Below the pieces are notes generated by a model. The model saw nothing but the letters and a program-made list of their open reading frames with translations, searched no databases and had not been told where the DNA came from. A DNA stretch of 6,042 nucleotides, taken from assembly GCA_025356695.1 (NCBI GenBank), contig JANXSE010000425.1:1-6042 (forward strand), in the 5' to 3' direction. How positions within the stretch are numbered: the stretch's first letter is position 1; the number at the start of each line of letters is the position of its first letter. Below are positions 1 to 5,011 of the stretch, piece by piece. The stretch is from Betaproteobacteria bacterium. GTDB taxonomy: Bacteria; Pseudomonadota; Gammaproteobacteria; Burkholderiales; SG8-41. The translations under genes were made by a program, and so were the position numbers.

Positions 1-1977
1 GCCGACGACCTTGTAGGAGAACGATTTGCCGTTCTCGAAGCCGCGCATCAATGCGTCGGTCAGACCGCGATCGATGCTGTCCTCGGTGCGTTTGAAATCA
101 GCTTGAAATTTTTTATTTGCCGCATCCGACGCCTCGAGGCCAGCGCCCGTTTTCAGCAGCCCCTGCAGTTCCTTCAGCTTAGCGATTTCGGCATCGAGGC
201 GCTGTATATAGGGCGAGTCTTCGCCGGCGCCGTCCGCCAACGCAGTCGCGCGGTCATATTCGATCGCCGCGATCGCGCGGTCCTGCTCCGCGGCGCGCAG
301 CATATCGACCTGTGCTTTAGTCTTTCCGATTTCCTCATTGTGGATCCTGGTGCGCTCGATTTCAGCGTCGATGTTTTTCAAATAATCGAGCTGACGCGCA
401 GTTGTTGCCTGCATTGCTGCCGCGTCGTAGGCCGCCTGTGCTGCCAGCAGCTGCGACCGTTCGATGATGTCGCGGTTATCACCGCGCTCGCGGATATTGT
501 TCGCCTCCGCCGCCAGCCGCTGTGATTCGAGCTGCAGGCGCTCGCGCTCGAGCTTGGTCAAACCGGTAATCGATTGCAGGCGCGAGTTGGCGAGCTGCTT
601 CTCTTCATTGATATTCAATTCGAATGCAGTGCGCTGGCGATCGGCCTCCTGCTTGGTGATGTTACCGAGCTTCGCCTGCGTCTCGATGTTGTCGAGAGTG
701 CCCTTCGACTGAATTTCATAAAGGCTCAACGCGCCGGTAATCTGCGCTTCCGTCAGCTGGCGGTTTTCGGCGCCGATACCCCGTTGTATCGCCTCGATCT
801 GATTATTGAGGTCGAAGATCGCGCGCGCCTTGTTGAGCTTCTGTTCGTCTGTCTGCGCGTCGAGCCTCCCGGCCAGCACGATCTTGTCGCGCAGGTCGGC
901 AATTTTTTGATATTCCGACACGGTGTTGATCAGCGTCGCCGCTTGGTTCTGCGTCTGATTGGCGGCAGCGGCCGCGCTTTGTGACGCAACTTGCCCGTTC
1001 TGCGCGTCGAGCTGCGAGCGCAGATTATCGAGATTGCCAGTAGCGGCCGCCAGCTGCGCCGGCGAGGCGAAGCGGCGCGTCTTCAGCGCCTCGACCTGAT
1101 AATAGGCGTCGGTGACTTTCTGCTCGAGCGTTTGCGGGCGGCCGATATCGAGCATCGCGTCCCATGCGTTCGATGCCGCCTTCTTCAGCGAATTCCACGC
1201 GCCCTCGAGCAGGCCGAGATTGTCAGCGTGTTTCGGGATCTGCGCGGCGAGCTTTTCCGCGAGTTCAAGCTGTGCTGCGTCGAGTTCGCCAATGCGCTGC
1301 AGGTGCGCGATGTGCTCGATTTCTGTCGGCGACAGAAAATGCATCTGCCGGTTCAGCTCGGCGGCACCTTTGGCCGGATCGTCGAAGAGCTTGACCAGCT
1401 CCGGCGCGATTTTCGACACGTCGCGGCCCGTCGCGCTCGCGTAATCATCGGCCAGCTTTGCCACGGCCGCGATCGACTGCGCGCCGATCTGGCCAGAAGC
1501 CACGAGCTGGGTCACGATCTGCTTGGAGGCGTTGACGGTCAATGTGCTCGCGTCGGACACCGCGCGGCCGAGGTCCAGCATGGTCGCGCTGGTCATGCCC
1601 ACATAGTTGCTCGTGACTTGAAGCGCTTTGTTCATTTCCCGCGTTTCGGTAGCGCCTTGCGAGTAGGCTTTGCCCAGCGCGATCGCGGCGCCGGCGCCGA
1701 GGCCCACGGCCAACGTGAGCTTTGCAATTTGCCCCGCCGATAACTCGGCCGCCTGCGCCGCGTTGAGTAGATGACCGGGCACCCGACCGAAGTCGCCTTG
1801 CATCGCCTCACGGCCCGCGGCACCGAGCGATTGCCCTACGTTGCGTGCCTGTTCATTGAGCTTCGACGTTTCGGCGTTGAGCTTCGATGTCGAATCGCGC
1901 AGCTGGTCGAATTGCGCCGCGGCTTGCTGGCCGCCGGTGGCTTCGATCCGCACTCCAAAACGGAGATCGTCAGACAT
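1..1977 (-). CDS. Tail tape measure protein, lambda family (C-terminus cut off by window edge)
   Basis: Sets tail length and occupies the lumen of the tail tube; in siphoviruses it also helps DNA enter the cell. The frame runs 659 codons from ATG (1977-1975) to base 1 without a stop. A Shine-Dalgarno AGGAAG lies just upstream, and the start overlaps the GT stop by 8 bases. Residues 1-15 (MSDDLRFGVRIEATG) and about 110-135 (ETREMNKALQVTSNYVG) resemble the TMP_2 N-terminal domain. An Ala/Gly-rich hydrophobic stretch covers about 83-104. Residues about 300-640 are Gln/Glu/Lys/Arg/Leu-rich, low in Pro and Gly, and look like long coiled coil. The last residues visible, DRGLTDALMRGFENGKSFS, match the beginning of the lambda-type tape measure C-terminal domain, so perhaps 150-300 residues are missing beyond the edge. 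The family call is from memory of the motifs; the identity is firm, the full length unknown. Confidence 0.93.
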   Translation of the reverse strand, partial: MSDDLRFGVRIEATGGQQAAAQFDQLRDSTSKLNAETSKLNEQARNVGQSLGAAGREAMQGDFGRVPGHLLNAAQAAELSAGQIAKLTLAVGLGAGAAIALGKAYSQGATETREMNKALQVTSNYVGMTSATMLDLGRAVSDASTLTVNASKQIVTQLVASGQIGAQSIAAVAKLADDYASATGRDVSKIAPELVKLFDDPAKGAAELNRQMHFLSPTEIEHIAHLQRIGELDAAQLELAEKLAAQIPKHADNLGLLEGAWNSLKKAASNAWDAMLDIGRPQTLEQKVTDAYYQVEALKTRRFASPAQLAAATGNLDNLRSQLDAQNGQVASQSAAAAANQTQNQAATLINTVSEYQKIADLRDKIVLAGRLDAQTDEQKLNKARAIFDLNNQIEAIQRGIGAENRQLTEAQITGALSLYEIQSKGTLDNIETQAKLGNITKQEADRQRTAFELNINEEKQLANSRLQSITGLTKLERERLQLESQRLAAEANNIRERGDNRDIIERSQLLAAQAAYDAAAMQATTARQLDYLKNIDAEIERTRIHNEEIGKTKAQVDMLRAAEQDRAIAAIEYDRATALADGAGEDSPYIQRLDAEIAKLKELQGLLKTGAGLEASDAANKKFQADFKRTEDSIDRGLTDALMRGFENGKSFSYKVVG
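1856..1890 (-). repeat. Tandem heptad duplication in the tape measure N-terminus
   Basis: Two copies of a 14-base string (plus strand 1856-1869 and 1877-1890, 13 of 14 identical) are spaced exactly 21 bases apart. They encode TSKLNAE followed by TSKLNEQ, one seven-residue coiled-coil unit repeated in frame. In-frame heptad gains are a plausible way for a tape measure coil to grow. Confidence 0.6.
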
Positions 1978-2658
1978 CCTGCTTCCTGTTCAGAATAGGC
2001 AACGCGGCAAGCTCCATGACCTGAAGCAGTTCGAACGTTGCATTCTTGCTCTTCACGCGCATGCGGCTCATCACAATCTCGACGCCGGCATAGTCAAAGC
2101 CCTCAAAGCCGCCCATCGCGCCGCGCCGCCATTGCGTCCTGCAGCGCAGGAACACGGCCGAGACGCGATCGTTCTCCCGCCACACGTCGAACGGCGCGGC
2201 CGCATCATCGCTCTCGTCGTCATCGATTGCGCCTGCGGAAAGCGGATCGTCTTTTTCGTCGGCATTATTTTCGCGCGGCCGCATTGCCTCTGCCGCCCAA
2301 TGTCGGGCGGCATCGGCTAGTTTTTTCTTGCGGCCTCCTTGCCTTGCTGGATCATCAGATAGGCGTTCACGAAGCCGATGCGGACGTAGGACGTCTCCAG
2401 CAGCGCCGCAAGATTCTCGATCGAGAACGGCATCGACGAGCCGTCTTCGTTCTGGAATTGCCCGTCGTCCCAGCCGATAACAACCCGCTTCATCAGGTCG
2501 GCGTCGCTGCCGCCGGTGGCGTAGTTCGCGTCGAACAGAGACTGATCGATGTGCTCGAACCGCACGATTGTTTCCTGTTTTTTCACTTTGCCCCCGTCCT
2601 GCGGAACGGAAATCGTGACGGGCCAGTTCAACTCTTTCTTCGTGGTGATCTTGAACAT
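1970..2658 (-). CDS. Tail assembly chaperone GT, made by -1 ribosomal frameshift
   Basis: Long form of the tail chaperone. Translation begins at the G start (2658), reads 113 codons to AAC (2322-2320), slips back one base and continues from CTA (2320-2318) to TGA (1972-1970): 113 + 116 = 229 aa. In lambda, G coats the tape measure and the T part recruits tube subunits; the same role is inferred here. The T part has an acidic linker (about residues 133-153, DEKDDPLSAG then DDDESDD) followed by a compact domain with FDVWREN (about 157-163), TQWRRG (about 175) and GFDYAGVEIVM (about 187-197). This pattern resembles DUF1799 phage proteins encoded after tail chaperones. The T region has no start codon or ribosome site of its own at a sensible place, and its stop overlaps the tape measure start. 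Translation of the -1 frame from further upstream (position 2686) would be out of frame with G and is not a real gene. Confidence 0.87.
2291..2326 (-). promoter_or_regulatory. Programmed -1 ribosomal frameshift signal
   Basis: On the minus strand the zero frame reads AGA AAA AAC TAG. The heptamer A AAA AAC occupies 2326-2320 and is in the X XXY YYZ register, so both tRNAs can re-pair on AAA AAA after a -1 slip. A 7-base spacer (2319-2313) leads to a perfect inverted repeat: arm TGCCGCCC (2312-2305), loop GACATT (2304-2299), arm GGGCGGCA (2298-2291), 8 bp with 6 GC pairs. Slippery site, spacer length and stem-loop all match known stimulatory -1 signals. The loop bases CATT (2302-2299) could also pair with AATG (2285-2282) to form a small pseudoknot, but with only 4 bp this is speculative. 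The 116-codon open -1 frame beyond the site, ending at the tape measure start, is independent support. Confidence 0.9.
2317..2658 (-). CDS. Tail assembly chaperone G (short form)
   Basis: A 113-aa cytoplasmic chaperone that keeps the tape measure soluble and coated until tube polymerisation; it is not normally part of the finished virion. ATG at 2658 is preceded by AAGGAG with a 7-base spacer. The N-terminal part has a beta-rich look (FKITTKKELNWPVTISVP, then IVRFEHIDQS), followed by an acidic middle (IGWDDGQFQNEDG) and a helical C-terminus (FSIENLAALLETS, FVNAYLMIQQGKEAARKN). The position directly before the tape measure, the frameshift at its end and its size all fit the lambda gpG role. 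The zero-frame stop TAG (2319-2317) follows the slippery heptamer with no gap. An intrinsic terminator ends about 13 bases before its start codon, so its expression probably depends on read-through or antitermination. Sequence alone would give a weak family match; context makes the call. Confidence 0.88.
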   Translation of the reverse strand: MFKITTKKELNWPVTISVPQDGGKVKKQETIVRFEHIDQSLFDANYATGGSDADLMKRVVIGWDDGQFQNEDGSSMPFSIENLAALLETSYVRIGFVNAYLMIQQGKEAARKN

Positions 2659-2671
2659 GCGATTGCTCCTT

Positions 2672-2699
2672 AAAAAAACGCTGCACGGTCAGTGCAGCG
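2672..2699 (-). terminator. Intrinsic terminator between tail tube and chaperone genes
   Basis: Read on the minus strand: arm CGCTGCAC (2699-2692), loop TGACC (2691-2687), arm GTGCAGCG (2686-2679), then seven T (2678-2672). The 8-bp perfect stem directly joined to a U7 tract is a textbook Rho-independent terminator. It sits in the 80-base gap after the tail tube stop (2739), and the AAGGAG of gene G begins one base after the T run. The placement means the tube gene can have its own abundant transcript while the chaperone and tape measure receive only read-through. If the phage uses a late antiterminator, the hairpin may act as a partial brake only. Confidence 0.88.
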
Positions 2700-2738
2700 G
2701 AAAGCGTCGCTTTGCTTTTTTTAATTTGTGCGAACGGG

Positions 2739-3671
2739 TTAGATAACGGTGATCGAGAATTCGTCGTTGCCGGCCGACGACGGCAACAGGTCCATGCCGA
2801 GCGTCAGCATCGCAATGCCGTCCTGGTCGGATTCCGAAGCGCTGGTCAACTGCGCCTGGCCGGCGGCGACGGTTACCTTGTTGCCCGCGGTAGTGCCGTG
2901 CGTCACGGAGAGCGCCTTGGTCGCGCCGGCCTGGATGATGGCGTAGAAGTCCTTCGTGCCGATCAGCGGCTTCTCCATCGAGATCGAGCCCTTCGACTGG
3001 CGATCCATGAACACCACATATTCGGCGCCGACCAGGTTGCGATATTTCATCTGGTTGCCGGCGCTGAGGCTCAATGAGGCAAACACGCCAGCGTAAGCGT
3101 CTAGTGTCATCGGCGTGGTGTTGGCGTTGTTCACCGGCAGCGGCTTCGTAAAGCCTGAAAGCGTCGGCGAGACAAGCGCCACGTCGGTCACGGCAACGAA
3201 GATCCCGAAGAACGAGAACGTGAACGCGGGCACCTTGCCTGCTTCCATCTTGATGCCGACGTCGCCCTTGCAGTAAACGGCTTTGTGCAGAATGCCGTCC
3301 TGGTAGAAGCAGAACGTCGCCGTTTTCTCGCCGCTGGTCACCGGCGCGTACACCTGGCTGACGCCGGGGCTGTTCGTCGCTGACAACGCGCATGCCTGCA
3401 GTGCCGCATCATATTTCGGGATGCTGCCCGCCGCACCAGCGCCGGCCATCTCGATTTCGAACTGAAACTGGCAGTACTTGCCGGCGATCATCTGGCCGTC
3501 GTTGCCGAAATACGGCAGCACCATCTGGCGGCCCTCGAGGTTCAGTTGCAACGGGTTGAATTGCCAGTTGCGCACGAGCAGCGCGTCGGTTGCGGCGGCC
3601 GGCGTGGCGTCGGTGCCGGCGGTGGTTTCCACCTTGGCGAGAATTACCTTGCGAAGTGTTTTCAAGGGCAT
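2739..3671 (-). CDS. Tail tube protein (major tail subunit)
   Basis: A 310-aa protein that forms the stacked rings of the tail tube. ATG at 3671 follows AAAGGA with a normal spacer; it overlaps the preceding small gene by 10 bases. It begins LRKVILAKVETTAGTDATP, followed by VLPYFGNDGQMIAGKY (about 51-66) and FEIEMAGAGAAG (about 71-82). The middle has KPLPVNNANTTP (about 175-186) and YRNLVGAEYVV (about 210), then VTHGTTAGN, and it ends SSAGNDEFSITVI. These motifs match tube proteins of proteobacterial siphoviruses (I think the Pfam group called Phage_tube_2, from memory). It is mostly beta-strand-like with many Ser, Thr and Gly, and has no signal peptide or membrane segment. No sheath gene neighbours it, so a non-contractile tail is inferred. 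It is longer than the about 160-aa tubes of Mu-type myophages. Confidence 0.88.
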   Translation of the reverse strand: MPLKTLRKVILAKVETTAGTDATPAAATDALLVRNWQFNPLQLNLEGRQMVLPYFGNDGQMIAGKYCQFQFEIEMAGAGAAGSIPKYDAALQACALSATNSPGVSQVYAPVTSGEKTATFCFYQDGILHKAVYCKGDVGIKMEAGKVPAFTFSFFGIFVAVTDVALVSPTLSGFTKPLPVNNANTTPMTLDAYAGVFASLSLSAGNQMKYRNLVGAEYVVFMDRQSKGSISMEKPLIGTKDFYAIIQAGATKALSVTHGTTAGNKVTVAAGQAQLTSASESDQDGIAMLTLGMDLLPSSAGNDEFSITVI

Positions 3672-3865
3672 GTTAAGAGTCCTTTATAAGGTGTCCGTGT
3701 GTACTGCTGATCTTCGGCGCCGCGCTTGCGCCTGCCGGTATCGACCAGCGCGTCTTTAGCCGGCGTCTGCTCGACCGGCTGCGGCTCGACCGGCACGCGC
3801 TTGCCGTCGCGGATCTCGTAGCTGCCGCCCACGCCGTGGAATTCGTCGTCGAACACGATGCTCAT
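3662..3865 (-). CDS. Small hypothetical protein between tail terminator and tail tube
   Basis: A 67-aa protein starting at ATG 3865, one base after the tail terminator stop, with AGGAG about 9 bases upstream inside the preceding gene. Its stop overlaps the tail tube start by 10 bases. This packing at both ends is the main argument that it is real. The N-terminus (MSIVFDDEFHGVGGSYEIRD) is followed by GKRVPVEPQPVEQTPAKDA and a basic stretch, DTGRRKRGAEDQQ. The GGSYxIxxGKRVPVE pattern resembles the start of other short, Pro-rich phage proteins found before tail tube genes, but I know no assigned function. It has no membrane segment or signal peptide. It might be a minor tail or connector factor, or a translational coupler for the tube gene; this is inference only. 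Confidence 0.62.
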   Translation of the reverse strand: MSIVFDDEFHGVGGSYEIRDGKRVPVEPQPVEQTPAKDALVDTGRRKRGAEDQQYTRTPYKGLLTCP

Positions 3866-3866
3866 A

Positions 3867-4307
3867 TCAAGCGCTCCTGAGATAAACGGCGGTGATGAAC
3901 TCGTCCTGCCACCAGAGGTTCGGCGAGTCGAAGGTAATCAAGCGGCCGCCGCCGTATTGAAACGGGTCGTAGATCGCGCCGTCCGGCGTCCAGCCGAGCA
4001 GCGAGGTGATCAGGTCCGTGCGCAAGGCGCGCAACACGTTGCGCCCGGCCTCGCCGGTTGCGTCGGCCACGTTGCGCACACACAGCAGCACTGCGAAGCG
4101 CACGATGTCTTGCTGCGAGACGATCGTCTCGACGTTGTTCGGCCGCGGCGTCTCGCGCAGCGGAAACACGAACGCCGCCGGCACCAGCGCCTTCAAGTCG
4201 CCCTGTGCGCTCGCCAGATCGATCGAGCCGCCCACCTTCTTGAGCGATGTCACCGCAGTTGCGATGCGCGTCTGCACCAGCTCCGGGTCGAATAAAACAA
4301 TGGGCAC
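3867..4307 (-). CDS. Tail terminator protein (Mu gp37-like family)
   Basis: A 146-aa protein expected to cap the head-proximal end of the tail tube and form the interface to the head connector. The start is GTG at 4307, two bases after the stop of the DUF1320 gene; an in-frame stop (4319-4317) rules out a longer version and no good ribosome site is visible, so translational coupling is likely. Visible elements are a helical N-terminus (ELVQTRIATAVTSLKKVGG, about 9-27), VPAAFVFPLRE (about 42-52), VRFAVLLCVRN (about 69-79), LLGWTPDGA (about 103-111), YGGGRL (about 118-123) and the ending LWWQDEFITAVYLRSA. The LGW-PDG, GGRL and WWQDEF-T-YYLR-like motifs recur in proteins annotated as gp37 or tail terminator in Mu-related and other siphoviruses. 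The family is fairly certain; the exact role is from synteny with DUF1320 and tube genes. Confidence 0.8.
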   Translation of the reverse strand: MPIVLFDPELVQTRIATAVTSLKKVGGSIDLASAQGDLKALVPAAFVFPLRETPRPNNVETIVSQQDIVRFAVLLCVRNVADATGEAGRNVLRALRTDLITSLLGWTPDGAIYDPFQYGGGRLITFDSPNLWWQDEFITAVYLRSA

Positions 4308-4309
4308 GA

Positions 4310-4729
4310 TTAGTAGTCACTCAAGTTGCTCGCGCCGAACACGCGGTCGTTCGCTGTAACCGCGGCGGAGCCGGCGGGCTGATCTTCCACGCCGCTGGCG
4401 TCGAGGCCCATGCTGAGCGTGCCGGCGCCGATCGCGTTGACCTGCGTGACGGCGTCGTTGTAACGCTTGGTGACCTGCTCGGTGGCCTTGTCGTCGTAGA
4501 GGTAGTAGCGCGCGATGTCGCACGCAATGCGCTTCAGCACAACCGGGGTCGAGGGCAGCGGCAGATCGTAGCGGCCGGCGATCGCGCCGTTGATCTGCGC
4601 GTCTGCGTCAGTCAGCGCACGTGTGACGGCCGTGTCGTCGATCGATCCCTGGTTGGTCTTGTCAGTCAGTTCGAGCAGCTCTTGCTGCCCGAAGCGTTCG
4701 ACCAAGTCCTGACGCGTTGCATAGGTCAT
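4310..4729 (-). CDS. DUF1320 head-completion protein (Mu gp36-like)
   Basis: A 139-aa protein of the phage Mu gp36 family (DUF1320), placed between capsid and tail genes in many phages and thought to act in the head-tail connector. Family hallmarks are clear: MTYATRQDLVERFGQQELLELTD at the N-terminus, DDTAVTRALTDADAQINGAIAGRYDLPL (about 31-58), LKRIACDIARYYLYDD (about 65-80) and VTKRYNDAVTQVNAIGAGTLSMG (about 86-108). The C-terminus (about 110-139) is a flexible Ala/Gly/Ser-rich tail ending GASNLSDY. ATG at 4729 lies 12 bases after the upstream small gene; the ribosome site is poor (GC-rich, no AGGAG), so coupling to the upstream gene is likely. Length is typical of the family. Confidence 0.93.
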   Translation of the reverse strand: MTYATRQDLVERFGQQELLELTDKTNQGSIDDTAVTRALTDADAQINGAIAGRYDLPLPSTPVVLKRIACDIARYYLYDDKATEQVTKRYNDAVTQVNAIGAGTLSMGLDASGVEDQPAGSAAVTANDRVFGASNLSDY

Positions 4730-4741
4730 TGCGCGCCGCGC

Positions 4742-4906
4742 TTATTTCTTGTCGTCTTTCGACTCTTTGGCGGCCGGCTCCGCGATCGCTTTCACTGCGA
4801 GCAGCGGCGCGGCGGCTTTGTCTTCGAGCGTGATCGACTCACCGACTGCATAGTCCTCACCGTCGTGCGTGATCGGGGAAGCGACTTCGTAGGTTTTCTT
4901 CGCCAT
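4742..4906 (-). CDS. 54-aa small charged protein between capsid and DUF1320 genes
   Basis: A short gene starting at ATG 4906 with a strong AAGGAG seven bases upstream, and ending TAA at 4744-4742, 12 bases before the DUF1320 start. The protein begins MAKKTYEVASPITHDGEDYA, then VGESITLEDKAAAPLLAVKAI, and ends in a Lys/Asp/Glu tail (KESKDDKK). The pattern 'K-Y-V-SPI-HDGE-YA-GE-I-L-D--AAPLLAVKAI' is one I associate with short conserved phage proteins next to capsid or connector genes. It probably forms a small beta-fold like those of head-decoration or connector helper proteins, but no function is established. The perfect ribosome site and its place filling the gap support it as a real gene. Confidence 0.72.
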   Translation of the reverse strand: MAKKTYEVASPITHDGEDYAVGESITLEDKAAAPLLAVKAIAEPAAKESKDDKK

Positions 4907-4964
4907 GCTGGCTCCTTGTGTGGTTGATCGACCTATTGCTACTGCGGGTCGAGCGCTTTTCCAA

Positions 4965-4988
4965 ATGCCCCCGCCGCAGCGGGGGCAT
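4965..4988 (-). terminator. Strong GC hairpin after the capsid gene (possible weak terminator or mRNA end)
   Basis: A perfect 10-bp inverted repeat, ATGCCCCCGC (minus strand 4988-4979), loop TGCG (4978-4975), GCGGGGGCAT (4974-4965), starts 23 bases beyond the capsid stop. Only a short broken T run (ATTTGG) follows on the minus strand, so it is not a classical strong terminator. More likely it is a leaky terminator, or a 3'-end stabiliser for an abundant capsid transcript. The plus-strand side has no T tract. Confidence 0.62.
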
Positions 4989-5011
4989 CAAGCAAACCGC
5001 TCTCGCGCGGA

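Noticed and set aside
991..1743. Long plus-strand open frame of 250 codons, with others at 103-525, 574-984 and 4247-4927
   Set aside because: They lie opposite convincing minus-strand phage genes, are Arg- and Leu-rich as expected for antisense of GC-biased codons, have no ribosome sites, and resemble no family.
1970..2686. A single 238-codon minus-strand frame starting at 2686
   Set aside because: Only its part after 2320 is coding, as the frameshifted T portion. The first part is the -1 shadow of G, and its start lies inside the terminator stem.
2700..2722. Plus-strand hairpin AAAGC-GTC-GCTTT followed by GC and seven T, a possible reverse-direction terminator
   Set aside because: The stem is only 5 bp, the T run is two bases off the stem, and no plus-strand gene needs it. 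A bidirectional role is possible but not supported.
2689..3393. 234-codon minus-strand frame inside the tail tube region
   Set aside because: An Arg-rich shadow of the tail tube frame; the tube frame has family motifs from end to end.
4907..4964. Promoter-like TTGGAA with an AGCAAT box about 18 bases later in the gap before the 54-aa gene
   Set aside because: The -10 match is poor and similar matches are expected by chance; late phage promoters also often differ from the sigma-70 consensus.
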